Notes: generated from the letters alone by a model not told the origin. Numbered from the stretch's first letter, positions 50,256-60,801 are shown. The stretch: 64,000 nucleotides of DNA from Streptoalloteichus tenebrarius (GCF_024171885.1 NZ_JAMTCP010000010.1:1-64000), one strand, 5' to 3'. A program made the numbers and translations.

Positions 50256-50888
50256 TCAACGATTGAGCAGGGTGCGCAGGTCGGTCAGCATGTCGTCCGA
50301 GCTGGTGCCGCTCCGGTAGTAGCCGGCGCCCTTCCCGTCCGGGGTGTAGAGCAGGACCTGGGCGCCGTGCGTGACCTCGTAGTCGCCGGCGGCGTCGGTC
50401 TTCGGCGGCTCGATCCCGATGTTCACCGAGTGGGCCGCCGCCACGATGTCGTCGATCTTCCCGGTGAGGCCGACGAAGTCGGGGCCGAACTGGCGCAGCC
50501 AGGTGCCGAACGCCTCGGGGGTGTCCCTGGCCGGGTCGGAGGTGACCATCACGACCTGCACCCGCTGGCGCTGGGACTGGTCCAGCTTGCGCACCGCCTG
50601 GCCGATGTCGCCCATCGTGGTGGGGCAGACGTCGGGGCAGTTGGCGTAGCCGAAGTAGAGCAGGGTGACCTTGTCCCGCAGTCGCTGGGCGAAGTCGAAC
50701 GGCCGGCCCTGGAGGTCGGTGAGGTTCGGCTTCGGGGCCTCCAGCGGGGTGGGGAACGCCGCCGCCTTCAGCGCGGCGGCGCTCGTCGTGGTGCTGGTGC
50801 CGGCCGGAGCGGAAGATCCCGGGTCGCCGCAGGACGCCAACAGCAGTCCGGCGAGCAGGGCCGACGCCACGCAGCGCAGTGCTCGCAC
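50256..50888 (-). CDS. Sco1/SenC family copper lipoprotein
   Basis: 210 residues from GTG 50888 (GGAGGAGGAAC upstream). Lipobox LLASC, thioredoxin-like fold with CPDVCP copper-binding cysteines and the distal His in YEVTHGAQV. It assembles the CuA centre or delivers copper. Start of a Sco-PCuAC-DyP operon. Confidence 0.92.
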   Translation of the reverse strand: MRALRCVASALLAGLLLASCGDPGSSAPAGTSTTTSAAALKAAAFPTPLEAPKPNLTDLQGRPFDFAQRLRDKVTLLYFGYANCPDVCPTTMGDIGQAVRKLDQSQRQRVQVVMVTSDPARDTPEAFGTWLRQFGPDFVGLTGKIDDIVAAAHSVNIGIEPPKTDAAGDYEVTHGAQVLLYTPDGKGAGYYRSGTSSDDMLTDLRTLLNR

Positions 50889-51275
50889 GTTCCTCCTCCA
50901 GGATGCGCGGCGTTCGCCGCCGCGTCGTCGCGGCCACCGGTCGGCAACCTCTCGGCAGCCTACTCATCCGAGCGGGGGTGATCCCGGGTGAGGGGAGGCG
51001 CTCGCGACCCAGCTCACACAGGGGCGAGAAGCGGCCGAATCTGGTTGAACCACGCAACATTCGCCGCGGTGCCGCGGTCCCTTTCCTGGTGGTGTTCCCT
51101 GCCTGGCCCCGCGCTGCGTGCGCGGCCGGAGACGGTGGCACGGGCGGCGCTCGGCGGCGGCCCCGCCGTGGATCACGGGGCGCTGGTCGGGCGTCCCCGA
51201 TCATCCGAGGGCAGCGGTCACCGAGGGTCGGCGCGAACCGACCGGTTCACGCGGACGGCTTCCCCCGGACCGGTC
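50889..51275. other. 387-bp intergenic region upstream of sco
   Basis: No ORF with supporting features. It holds the sco promoter and the 3' end of the aldo/keto reductase on the same strand. No clear terminator was found. Confidence 0.4.
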
Positions 51276-52136
51276 TCACGTCGACGCGTCCAACGTCGCG
51301 ATCTCCTCCGGGGTCAGCCGCAGTTCCGCCGCCGCCGCCGAGTCCAGGATCGTCTCCGGGCGGGTGGACCCGGGGATGGGGACGACGACCGGGGCCTTGG
51401 CCAGCATCCACGCCAGGCACACCCGCTGCGGGCTCACCCGGTGCCGCCGGGCCACCTCGGTGAACGCCCGGTGCCGCCGGCCCAGCTCGCCGGCCCCGTT
51501 CATCCCGCCGAGCGGGCTCCACGGCAGGAACGCGATCCCCAGCTCCGCGCAGAGCCGCAGCTCGGGCTCGCTGTGCCGGAAGCGTGGCGAGAACTCGTTC
51601 TGCACGGCGGCCAGCCGGCCGCCGAGCACCGCGTCGGCCTCGCGGATCTGGTCGGGGTCGACGTTGGACACCCCGGCGAGCCGGATCTTGCCGGCGTCCA
51701 GCAGCTCGGCGAGCGCGCCCACCGACTCGGCGAACGGCACCTTCGGGTCGGGGCGGTGCAACTGGTAGAGCCCGATCGCCTCCACGCCGAGCCGCCGCAG
51801 CGACGCCTCGCACGCGGCGACCAGGTGCTCGGGGCGCCCGTCCAGCTCCCACGAGCCGTCGGCGGCCCGCGTGTGCCCGCCCTTCGTGGCCACCAGCACG
51901 TCCACGCCCAGCGGGTGGTTGTGCAGCGCCTCGGCGACCAGCTCCTCGTTGTGCCCGAAGTCGTCCGCGCCGAGCGAGTAGGCGTCGGCGGTGTCGACGA
52001 GCGTGATCCCGACCTCCAGCGCGGCGTGGATGGTGTCGATCGCCTGCTGGCGACCGGGTCGGCCGGCCACCGACAGCGGCATCGCGCCCAGACCGATCTC
52101 GGACACGTGCACGCCGCCGATGCTGCGCTGCTGCAT
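51276..52136 (-). CDS. aldo/keto reductase
   Basis: 286 residues from ATG 52136 with AGGAGG upstream. TIM-barrel AKR: catalytic Asp in DTADAYSLG with Tyr, Lys in LVATKGGH, His in YQLHRPDP; C-terminal PIPGSTRPETI is the NADPH-binding IxxG region. NADPH-dependent carbonyl reduction; substrate unknown. The longer open frame upstream overlaps the divergent gene. Confidence 0.9.
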   Translation of the reverse strand: MQQRSIGGVHVSEIGLGAMPLSVAGRPGRQQAIDTIHAALEVGITLVDTADAYSLGADDFGHNEELVAEALHNHPLGVDVLVATKGGHTRAADGSWELDGRPEHLVAACEASLRRLGVEAIGLYQLHRPDPKVPFAESVGALAELLDAGKIRLAGVSNVDPDQIREADAVLGGRLAAVQNEFSPRFRHSEPELRLCAELGIAFLPWSPLGGMNGAGELGRRHRAFTEVARRHRVSPQRVCLAWMLAKAPVVVPIPGSTRPETILDSAAAAELRLTPEEIATLDAST

Positions 52137-52232
52137 CGCTCCTCCTCGCCGCTCCGGGTCGGCCGGGTTGGCGTCGCTCCCGATGGTCCTTCCCCCGCCA
52201 GCTTTTCCCAACCGCCGGTCGGCCGCCAGCGG

Positions 52233-52238
52233 TAGCGT
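52233..52238 (+). promoter_or_regulatory. -10 element TAGCGT, leaderless micro-ORF
   Basis: TAGCGT, 7 nt, then ATG 52246. No Shine-Dalgarno sequence. Confidence 0.5.
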
Positions 52239-52245
52239 GCCGGTC

Positions 52246-52386
52246 ATGACCTCGTTGTCGGCGAAGGCGGGCATGACGGGCGCGGTGGGCCTGAACGGCG
52301 CGGTCGGCGTGGTGGGCGCGGTGGGCCCGGCCGGCGCGGCGGGCGCGGTGCGCGTGGTGGCCAGCGCGGACGGGACGCGCGCGTGA
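52246..52386 (+). CDS. 46-residue micro-ORF coupled to mutL
   Basis: Starts at an ATG in leaderless context and ends in GTGA, overlapping the next start by 4 bp. The protein is Gly/Ala/Val-rich (GAVG repeats). No family is recognised. It may be a leader peptide that couples translation, or just an N-terminal artefact. Confidence 0.4.
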   Translation: MTSLSAKAGMTGAVGLNGAVGVVGAVGPAGAAGAVRVVASADGTRA

Positions 52387-53807
52387 CCCGCCTGCTGTGC
52401 CTGGACGTGGGGTCGACCTGGACCAAGGGCGCGTTGCTCGCCCCGGACGGGGAGCTGCTGGGGACGGCCCAGCACCGGACGACCCCGCCCGAGGTGCTGG
52501 ACGGCGTGCGCGCCGTGGCCGCCGAGCTGGGCGCGGAGGAGTGCGCCTCGCTGGCCTGCTCCTCGGCCGGCGGGGGCCTGCGGTTGGCCGTCGTGGGCCA
52601 GGAGCGCCTGGTCAGCGCGGAGGCGGGGCGACGGGTGGCGTTGTCGGCCGGCGCGCGGGTGGTGCACGTGTCCTCGGGCGAGCTGACCGGCGCCGGGATC
52701 AGGGAGCTGCGCGCGGCGTCGCCGGACGTGGTGCTGCTGGTGGGCGGCACGGACGGCGGCGACACCAGGGTGCTGCTGCACAACGCTCGGCGGCTGGCCG
52801 CGAACCGGGTCCGCTGCCCCGTCGTGCTGGCCGGCAACCGCGAGTCCCGGGCGGAGGCCGAGGCGTTGCTGCTGGCCACCGGGCGCACGGTCGTGGCGAC
52901 CGACAACGTGCTGCCGGACGTGGGCGAGTTGGCGCCCGGCCCGGCCAGGGCCGCGATCCGCGCGGTCTTCCTCCGGCACGTGATCGGGGGGAAGGGGCTG
53001 TCGCGGGGGCGGCGCTTCCGGGAGATGGTCCGCGCCGTGACACCTGACGCCGTCCTGCACGGCGTGTCCCGGCTCGCGACGGTGCTGGCGGAGGGCGAGG
53101 ACGCCCCGGGTTCCGTCCTGGTGACGGATGTCGGCGGCGCCACGACCGATGTCTACTCCGCCGTGTCTACTGTGGACGAATCAACCGGGAGGAGCACGGT
53201 CGAGCTGCCTCCCGACCGCCGCACCGTCGAGGGGGACCTGGGGATGCGGTGGTCGGCGCCCGGCGTGGTGGCCGAGGCGGAGGCCGAGCGGCTGCTCGCC
53301 CCTGGTGAGGCGGAGCGTCTGCACGCGGCGGCGCGGCGGAGGTCGGAGCGGGTTCACTGGGTGCCCGGCGAGGGCGTCAGCGGTGGCGACGACGCGACCG
53401 ACGCCGACGACGCGACCGACGCGACCGTCGCCGACGACGCGACCGACGCTGACGACGAGGCCGCGCTCGACACGCGGCTGGCCGCCCTGGCCGCCATCAT
53501 CGCGTTGCGCCGCCACCTCCGGCTGGTCGACGGCCGCCTCGGTCCGAGGGGCGCCGGGCTGCTCGTGCTCTCGGGCGGGGTGTTCCGGCACGCGGGCCCG
53601 GCCGCGCTGGAGGTCGTCGAAGGCGCTCTCCGCGGCGACCCGGTGCTGCGACCGGTGTTGCGGCACGCCGCGGTCGTGGTGGACCGGCGCTACGTCCTCG
53701 CGCCGGCGGGGCTGCTCGCCGCGGCGGGCAGGTCGGCCAGCGCGGACGCGCTGCTCCGCGCCCACCTCGTGGCCCGCGTCGCGGCGATTTCCCCGGTCTC
53801 GACCTGA
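52383..53807 (+). CDS. MutL/GlmL family ATPase (glutamate mutase reactivase-like)
   Basis: 474 residues from GTG 52383. ASKHA-type ATPase: LCLDVGSTWTKGALL near the N-terminus, VLLVGGTDGGD, and VLVTDVGGATTDVYSAVS, the signature of the TIGR01319 glutamate mutase-associated family. A low-complexity Asp/Ala/Thr repeat (residues about 335-362, DNA 53389-53464) interrupts it. No glutamate mutase genes are nearby, so its B12-enzyme partner, if any, is elsewhere. Confidence 0.8.
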   Translation: MTRLLCLDVGSTWTKGALLAPDGELLGTAQHRTTPPEVLDGVRAVAAELGAEECASLACSSAGGGLRLAVVGQERLVSAEAGRRVALSAGARVVHVSSGELTGAGIRELRAASPDVVLLVGGTDGGDTRVLLHNARRLAANRVRCPVVLAGNRESRAEAEALLLATGRTVVATDNVLPDVGELAPGPARAAIRAVFLRHVIGGKGLSRGRRFREMVRAVTPDAVLHGVSRLATVLAEGEDAPGSVLVTDVGGATTDVYSAVSTVDESTGRSTVELPPDRRTVEGDLGMRWSAPGVVAEAEAERLLAPGEAERLHAAARRRSERVHWVPGEGVSGGDDATDADDATDATVADDATDADDEAALDTRLAALAAIIALRRHLRLVDGRLGPRGAGLLVLSGGVFRHAGPAALEVVEGALRGDPVLRPVLRHAAVVVDRRYVLAPAGLLAAAGRSASADALLRAHLVARVAAISPVST

Positions 53808-53834
53808 GAACGCGCTCCGGCCGCGCCGCTCGGC

Positions 53835-54137
53835 TCACTGTCCACTGTGGTCACTCGTTCGCCGCCGGAGCTGGACCCGGGTGCCTCGCAGCGCGCTGAG
53901 CCAGTCGGCGAGCGTGTTGGCGTCGGCGTCGCCGCTGCGGAGCACCACGGTTTGCTGCTCCATCGCCGTGCGTAGGGCGCCGACGTCGTCCCGCGAGCGG
54001 GCCGAGGCCGAGGGAGACATCGACTGGAACGCCCAGTCGACCCCATGATCGTGCGCGCCCACCAGCACGCCGCGGCGCCCGTCAAGGGGGGCTGAGCACC
54101 GAGGAATCACGGGCGGCCCACGGTCTTGGGCGATCAC
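53835..54137 (-). CDS. hypothetical ORF carrying one copy of the direct repeat
   Basis: 100 codons. C-terminal half (residues about 50-100) is charged, with DADANTLADWLSALRGTRVQL. The sequence A-D-A-N-T-L-A-D-W-L recurs in the minus-strand translation at 54643-54671, because of the 29-bp direct repeat. Family not recognised; it may be a gene fragment disrupted by the mobile element. Start uncertain. Confidence 0.3.
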   Translation of the reverse strand: MIAQDRGPPVIPRCSAPLDGRRGVLVGAHDHGVDWAFQSMSPSASARSRDDVGALRTAMEQQTVVLRSGDADANTLADWLSALRGTRVQLRRRTSDHSGQ

Positions 54138-54671
54138 GGGGTGGTCTGTCGTCCCAGATCCACACTGTCGTCGAGGGGGCGGGGAAGATCGCTGGCGGCA
54201 CGTGTCACTCCTGGTCAGGCCGCTGATATGACGCAGCTAGAGTCGTTGCTGGAGGACCTCTCGGTGCCCCCCGCCCGGCCGGTCGTCCGCGTCAGCGTCC
54301 GGGCTCGCTGACCGGAGACAAGGCCTACGGCAGCAAGGCCCATCGCGCTCTGCTGCGGGGCAAGAAGAGCAAGGCGGTGATCCTCGAACGCCTGGATCAG
54401 GTCAGCAACCGGCTACGCGAGGGATCCCACGGCGGACAGCCGCCCTCGTTCGACAGCGCCCGGTACACGCAGGGCGACCAGATCGAGCGAGGGTTCAACC
54501 GCCGTAAGCAGTTCCGCGCGGTGGCCACCCGCTACGACAAGCTGGGCAGCCACTGGCAAGCCACCAACGACCTGGTCGAGGTCATCGATTGGATCCGCCC
54601 TACATCAGACAAAACCCGATCACGATCCGCGGACACGCCCTAAGCCAGTCGGCGAGCGTGTTGGCGTCGGC
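53899..54671. repeat. 29-bp direct repeats flanking a degenerate IS
   Basis: Identical 29-bp copies at 53899-53927 and 54643-54671, beginning AGCCAGTCGGCG. The interval contains an IS5-type transposase remnant whose stop codon overlaps the right copy. 29 bp is too long for a normal target duplication, so recombination between paralogous gene ends is more likely. Confidence 0.8.
54150..54643 (+). pseudogene. IS5-family (IS112-like) transposase remnant, frameshifted
   Basis: In frame 1, RGRSLAARVTPGQAADMTQLESLLEDLSVP matches the middle of IS5-group DDE transposases (RGRPL...TPGQAxD...LL...VP). The frame breaks near the C-run at 54267-54275 and continues as GRPRQRPGSLTGDKAYGS, then QIERGFNRRKQFRAVATRYDK, the usual VER-FNRLKQ-R-ATRYDK C-terminus. 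The N-terminus with its catalytic Asp is missing and no inverted repeats are clear. Inactive. Confidence 0.8.
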
Positions 54672-54820
54672 CGGTAGCTCTGGCACGAGCGCCTCCCTGG
54701 GCGCCGGGCTGCCGCCCGCGGTGACGGCCTCCTGTCGATCACCCAGCCGTGCTGGCCGTGCGCCTGAACCCCAGTGCCTCGACGGAAGGCTGTTCGTCCA
54801 CTGTGGTCGGTCCACTGTGG

Positions 54821-57322
54821 TCAGTGTGGCTTCGCCTGCTCCGGCACGTCCGGAACCGGAGGGCGCAGCACGGCGGGCCGGGTGAGGACCGTCCTGGTCC
54901 TGGGCAGCGCGCCGGACGTGGTCGGCCCCTCCGGCGTCGTCCGCCGGCGCTCCCTGGGCGTCGGCGGCCGTTCGAGGCCCGCCGCCATCGCGATCGCCCT
55001 GTCCCACTCCGGGTCGGCGTAGTAGTCCGAGTGGCCGAGCACGCCCGGCGTCCACCGGCGCCCGTCGACCGGCGTGGACTGCGGGTCGGGCAACCAGTGG
55101 TCCCCGCCCAGCACCAACGCGCCCGTGTCGCTGCGCACCGCCGACGGCAGCGGGCCCTCGGCCCCGTCCTGCCGGAAGCCCACGCCGAGCAGCTTTCCGC
55201 CGTAGACCTGCCGGCTCCACGTGGACACCGCGCCGCCGAGCGGGTCGGTGCCCCGGCACAGCGAGCGCCAGCGACCGCGCAGCTCGCCGCTCAGCTCGAC
55301 CAACGAGGAGTGCGGCACCACCGCGGGGAACGCCCTCGGGTAGGCCCACTGGAGCTGCGAACCCGCCGTCACCAGGCCCACCCGGCCCCGCTCGGACTCC
55401 GGCAGCGCCTGGAGCACCCTGGCCACCGCCACCGCGGCCAGCAGGCTGCCCTGGCTGTGCCCGACCAGCACGACCCTGGTCCCCGGCCGCTCCAGGTGTT
55501 CCAGCGCCCGCGCGGTCAGCTCGGGGACCACCTTCAACGCGTAGCAGGGCGGCACCGTCGGGTGCGCCTCGCGGGGCCAGAACGAGGCCAGGTCGGCCAG
55601 CAACCCCACCCGCCGGGCGGTGTCCGGCCGGCAGGCCGCGACGTAGACGATCCGGAGCAACCCCACCGCGAGGGCGGCGAGCGCGACGACCCCGACGGCG
55701 GACAGCGGCTCGGCCCACCCCGGCATGCCCCGCCCCGCGAGCCCGATCCCGGCCGCGACGACCGCGCCGAGGGTGAGCAGCCCGGTGAACGCCAACAACA
55801 CCCGGTGCGCGTGCCGCCGCTCCAGCTCGGCCAGCCACCACGCCCCCGCGGCCACCCTGGCGTCCTCGGGACGACCGGCGTGCAACAACTCCACCTCGGG
55901 CGGCACGAACCGCCCCCGGCGCTCCGCGACCTGGCGCAGGAGCGCGAGCGCCGCGGCCACCCCGAGCGCGGCGACCAGCGTCAGCACGGCGCCCGCGCCC
56001 CACAGCAGGGTGATGCCGCTGTACCCCCACGGCAGCACCAGTTCGGGTGAACGCAGGAGCTGCCGCGCGGTGATCGCCAAGCCGGCGCCGAACCCGCCGC
56101 CGAGCAGCCCGGCCAGCACCAGCACCGGCGCGGCCATCCACCCGCCCGCCCAGGGGCGGAGCTCCCGGGGCTGTCCCGCCCACCCGGGCCGCGCCAGCCA
56201 GGCGGAGGGCGCCAGCAGCGCCGCCAGCAGCCCGCAGCACACCGCCAGCCCGACCGCGACGGCGAGCACCGTGTCGTCGGAGCCGGGCAGGGCGCCGGTC
56301 ATCGGCGGCGGGGTCAGGGCGGTCAGTGCGAACAGCACGACCGCGCAGCTCAGCAGGACCAGGCGCGGCCCGGGCCCCAGCGCGCGCCGGACGCGGTCGT
56401 CCTTCTGCGCGCCCGTCGGGTCGTCGAGCGCCAGCACACCGGCCACGCTGACCACCAGCAGGGCCACCGAGGCCCACCACAACACCACCACGGCGCCCGT
56501 CACGGCTGGACCGGCGGGGCCGCCGGTCATCAGGAACGCCGTCACGGCGAGCGCGCCGACGGTGTGCAGCGAGCGCAGCGCGGGCGTGTCCGGGTCGGCC
56601 ACGACGGTGGCCGCCGGCATCTGCTGGAGTTGCCGCGCCGGCGCGTCGGGACGCGCGTCGTGCGGCCGCCACTCCACGGACGAGACCCGGTGCAGCCCGA
56701 GGATCACCAGGGCCACCGGGAGCATGCCCAGGACGGCGCGTGGCACCGACAGCTCACGCAGCCACCCGGGCGCCACTGGAAGGCAGGACGCGCCGGGGGC
56801 CAGGCACTGCGCCGCGACCAGGTCGACGGTCACCACCGCGCACTGGGCGACGAACAGCAGGGTGAGCAGCAGCGCCGCCAGCCGCAGCACGCCGCGCAAC
56901 AGCAGGCACAGCACCGCGGAGGCCCTGCTGGCCGTGTCCGGCGTGGCGGCTGTGTTGTCCGCGTCGCCCGCGTTGGCTGTGTTGGTCTTGTTGTTCTCCC
57001 GCGCCGGCGGCAGCATCCAGTGCGCGACGTTGGCCATCGAGAACGGGAACAGCAACGCCCACGTCGCCTTGGACCAGCCACCGGAGGTCATCCGACCCCA
57101 GACGTAGCCCTCGACGGTCCGCGGCACCGGCCGCCCGCCGGCGTGCAGCACCGGCCCCGGGGCCGGCCGGCGCATCCGGTCGGCCGGCCGGACGACGCGG
57201 CCCACCGCGTCGCCGGAGACGTCCACCGCGGCCACCGAGTCGACCAACGACTCCGCGGTGGTCCCCATCACCCCGTGGACGCGCAGCTCCACCACGCGCG
57301 TGTCCGGCCCTGGCACCAGCAC
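54821..57322 (-). CDS. membrane protein with lipase-type alpha/beta hydrolase domain
   Basis: 833 residues from GTG 57322 (GGAGG upstream). N-terminal ~60 residues are soluble (VVELRVHGVMGTTAESLV), then about ten hydrophobic helices between residues 85 and 580, then a C-terminal domain with VVLVGHSQGSLLAAVAVARVL, the G-H-S-x-G nucleophile elbow of alpha/beta hydrolases, and GVLGHSDYYADPEWD, where the His of a catalytic triad may lie. Conserved in actinobacteria but uncharacterised; a lipid or envelope substrate is possible. Confidence 0.7.
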   Translation of the reverse strand: MLVPGPDTRVVELRVHGVMGTTAESLVDSVAAVDVSGDAVGRVVRPADRMRRPAPGPVLHAGGRPVPRTVEGYVWGRMTSGGWSKATWALLFPFSMANVAHWMLPPARENNKTNTANAGDADNTAATPDTASRASAVLCLLLRGVLRLAALLLTLLFVAQCAVVTVDLVAAQCLAPGASCLPVAPGWLRELSVPRAVLGMLPVALVILGLHRVSSVEWRPHDARPDAPARQLQQMPAATVVADPDTPALRSLHTVGALAVTAFLMTGGPAGPAVTGAVVVLWWASVALLVVSVAGVLALDDPTGAQKDDRVRRALGPGPRLVLLSCAVVLFALTALTPPPMTGALPGSDDTVLAVAVGLAVCCGLLAALLAPSAWLARPGWAGQPRELRPWAGGWMAAPVLVLAGLLGGGFGAGLAITARQLLRSPELVLPWGYSGITLLWGAGAVLTLVAALGVAAALALLRQVAERRGRFVPPEVELLHAGRPEDARVAAGAWWLAELERRHAHRVLLAFTGLLTLGAVVAAGIGLAGRGMPGWAEPLSAVGVVALAALAVGLLRIVYVAACRPDTARRVGLLADLASFWPREAHPTVPPCYALKVVPELTARALEHLERPGTRVVLVGHSQGSLLAAVAVARVLQALPESERGRVGLVTAGSQLQWAYPRAFPAVVPHSSLVELSGELRGRWRSLCRGTDPLGGAVSTWSRQVYGGKLLGVGFRQDGAEGPLPSAVRSDTGALVLGGDHWLPDPQSTPVDGRRWTPGVLGHSDYYADPEWDRAIAMAAGLERPPTPRERRRTTPEGPTTSGALPRTRTVLTRPAVLRPPVPDVPEQAKPH

Positions 57323-57486
57323 GGCCGCCTCCTCGAACTGCCTGGTCGTGGCTGTCGCTGCGGGGACAGAGGTCGATCCTCGTCAATCTTGCGCCAAGTA
57401 ACGGAGCCTCGACTGGTTTTCCTGGCAAACGGCGTGGCGGGGGATAGGGTTCGGGGTGGCCCCCTAGGACGTGGAGGAAACTCGCG
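57323..57486. promoter_or_regulatory. sahH promoter/leader region
   Basis: Contains TAGGGT (57445-57450) as a possible -10 and GGAGGAAACTCGCG before ATG 57487. I looked for an S-adenosylhomocysteine riboswitch and did not find the expected conserved pattern. Confidence 0.4.
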
Positions 57487-58950
<1,464 letters not shown>

Positions 58951-59029
58951 TCCCGGCCCCCCCGATGCCGGAGCGCCGGCGTGGCCCGGCGGGGCCGCCC
59001 CCGTGCGTTCGTTCGCGCATGAGTTGACC

Positions 59030-59068
59030 AGCGGAACGCCGCCGACGAAGCGTCGGCGGCGTTCCGCT
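59030..59068 (+). terminator. sahH terminator
   Basis: Perfect 18-bp stem (59030-59047 / 59051-59068), 3-nt loop AAG, followed by TTCC. Lies between convergent genes. Confidence 0.9.
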
Positions 59069-59105
59069 TTCCGCGGGTGGGGGCGGACCCGCGCGGCACG
59101 GGGGA

Positions 59106-60071
59106 TCAGCCGACGGGCGCGGACCCGTTCGCCTGCGCCGGCGGCAGGTCGTGCTCCTGCCTCCCCGGCGGCCTCGTGCCGGGCACCGCGTCCAGCAGCG
59201 GCGCGTCCGGCGCGGCGACCGGGGATCGGCGCTCGTCGGCCAGTGTCCGCCCGAGGTTGTCCACGACGTGGACCGCGAGTTCCCACAGGCGTTCGCGGCT
59301 GCTGTCGTCGAGCTGGTCCAGCACGGCGGCCAACCGCTCCAGCGTCCGCCACCCCGCGCTGTCGGGTCGGCGTTCCTCCGAAGAGGACACCGACGCCACC
59401 GGCGTCACCTCGACCGGTTGACCCGGCTCCTCGCCGCACAGCCGGGCGAACACCCCGTCCAGCTCGGCGATCTCCCTGATCCGCTCGGGGTGCTGCCGCA
59501 CCCACCAGATCCGGGCGCTGGTGACCTGGTCGAACGCGACCGTGCGCAGGTGGTCGACCTCCTCGGCCTCCAACTCCCTGCGCAACCGGCTGACCTCCCG
59601 GTCGCGGCGCAGCCGTTCGTGCTCCTCGGCCGCCTGCGCGCACGCCGGGGTGACGCTCAGCTCGACCGAGCCGCGCATCGACACCACGCCCTCGACCTCC
59701 CGCACCCACCCGAGCTGGCGGTTGGCCTCGGTCTGGGCGGCGGTCACGGCGGTGACCGAGTGCGCGCGGGTGACCTGGGCGAGGATCTCGTAGGCGTAGC
59801 CGCGGACCAGGTCCTCGGGGCGCCCGTGCCGCTGGTCGCCGTCGGGCAGCATCTGCCAGGTCAGGTCGAGGGCGGCGTCGAACCAGACGCCGGGGAGGTC
59901 GCTGGGCGCGCGCGTGGCGAGGGTGGTCTGTCGGACCGACGACGGCAGGCCCGTCGGCTTGGGCGGCGGCTGTCGCTGGAACGGGTCGGGTGGCGGGTAG
60001 GGGGCGGACCGGGGACCGGAGCCGGTGGGCTCGGTCATGAAGAGCCGCCTGAACCAATCGGCTGTTCCCAT
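59106..60071 (-). CDS. hypothetical protein with coiled-coil region
   Basis: 321 residues from ATG 60071. Pro-rich N-terminus (1-45), then a conserved core with GVWFDAALDLTWQM and REVEGVVSMRGSVELSV, a charged coiled coil (about 160-190, RLRRDREVSRLRRELEAEEVDHL), and a low-complexity C-terminus. Some resemblance to stomatin/band-7 style proteins, but not certain. Neighbour tmk is divergent. No function assigned. Confidence 0.6.
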   Translation of the reverse strand: MGTADWFRRLFMTEPTGSGPRSAPYPPPDPFQRQPPPKPTGLPSSVRQTTLATRAPSDLPGVWFDAALDLTWQMLPDGDQRHGRPEDLVRGYAYEILAQVTRAHSVTAVTAAQTEANRQLGWVREVEGVVSMRGSVELSVTPACAQAAEEHERLRRDREVSRLRRELEAEEVDHLRTVAFDQVTSARIWWVRQHPERIREIAELDGVFARLCGEEPGQPVEVTPVASVSSSEERRPDSAGWRTLERLAAVLDQLDDSSRERLWELAVHVVDNLGRTLADERRSPVAAPDAPLLDAVPGTRPPGRQEHDLPPAQANGSAPVG

Positions 60072-60724
60072 CGTCGTGCTCCGCGTTCCTGGGGTTCTCG
60101 ACGTGATCGGGTCTCTGGCGCTCGTGGGCCTCGGGGTGACGGCGGTCCGCCGGAGTGTCCCCGGTGACGGCGGAGTCACGGAAGCCCCTGACCAGAGCGC
60201 GGAACGGGGCACGGCGGGGGTGCGCGGGGCGGCCCGGTCGCCACGGCCCGGGTCGCCAGCGGTTTCCGGCCTCGCGGTGGCGGTGGCGCGGCGACCCGCC
60301 CCACCCGGCGGCCGCCCTGACTGTCCACTGTGTCCTTCCGAGGTCGGACAGCGAGTCCGTCGTGGACACCTGACGGCGTCCTCGGGTCGGTGCGCGGTGG
60401 TCGCGTCATCCCGGGGCCGCTGACCCGCGGCCGGCCGGTCCGCCCCACGCCCACCTCGTCGACGACCGGGCCGGAGGACCCCGCGACCGGCATGCCTGAC
60501 GCGCCGGTTCCGGCGGCGTTCCCCCGGTGCCTCCGGGGCAGGACGTCCGGTGGCATCGGCCGCACCTCCCCTCGAACCGGGCGGAGCCCGGCGGAACGAC
60601 ACTCGCGCGGTCCGGGGTCGGCGTGGTGTCCGAAACCGGACATCTCCCCGAAGATCGGGACAGGAACACCCGAACGGCGCAGCGCGGCCTGTGCGGGGCG
60701 TGACCGGCGCGCCGCGCGCGTCTG

Positions 60725-60737
60725 GTCCACAGTGGAC
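60725..60737. repeat. GTCCACAGTGGAC palindrome
   Basis: Perfect copy of the recurrent 13-bp palindrome, about 65 bp before tmk. Confidence 0.8.
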
Positions 60738-60787
60738 CGAATGGTGGAGTCGGACGCCCCCGGATGGGCCCGCCCCGGCGACGCGGA

Positions 60788-60793
60788 TACCGT
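60788..60793 (+). promoter_or_regulatory. -10 element TACCGT, leaderless tmk
   Basis: TACCGT, 8 nt, then GTG 60802; no Shine-Dalgarno sequence. Confidence 0.5.
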
Positions 60794-60801
60794 TTCCGCA
60801 C

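Larger units (their letters stand above)
60072..60801. other. 730-bp divergent intergenic region
   Basis: No supported gene; open frames on both strands lack ribosome binding sites and are Pro/Arg-rich. It contains a perfect GTCCACAGTGGAC palindrome (60725-60737), a near copy at 60323, and TACCGT (60788-60793) 8 nt before the tmk GTG. Confidence 0.5.

Noticed and set aside
53389..53464. CRISPR-like repeat array
   Set aside because: In-frame codon repeats within mutL, without unique spacers.
57323..57486. S-adenosylhomocysteine riboswitch upstream of sahH
   Set aside because: The expected conserved pattern was not found.
60176..60730. 184-codon minus-strand ORF between tmk and the hypothetical gene
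   Set aside because: Pro/Arg/Gly-rich and lacks a start context; likely random.
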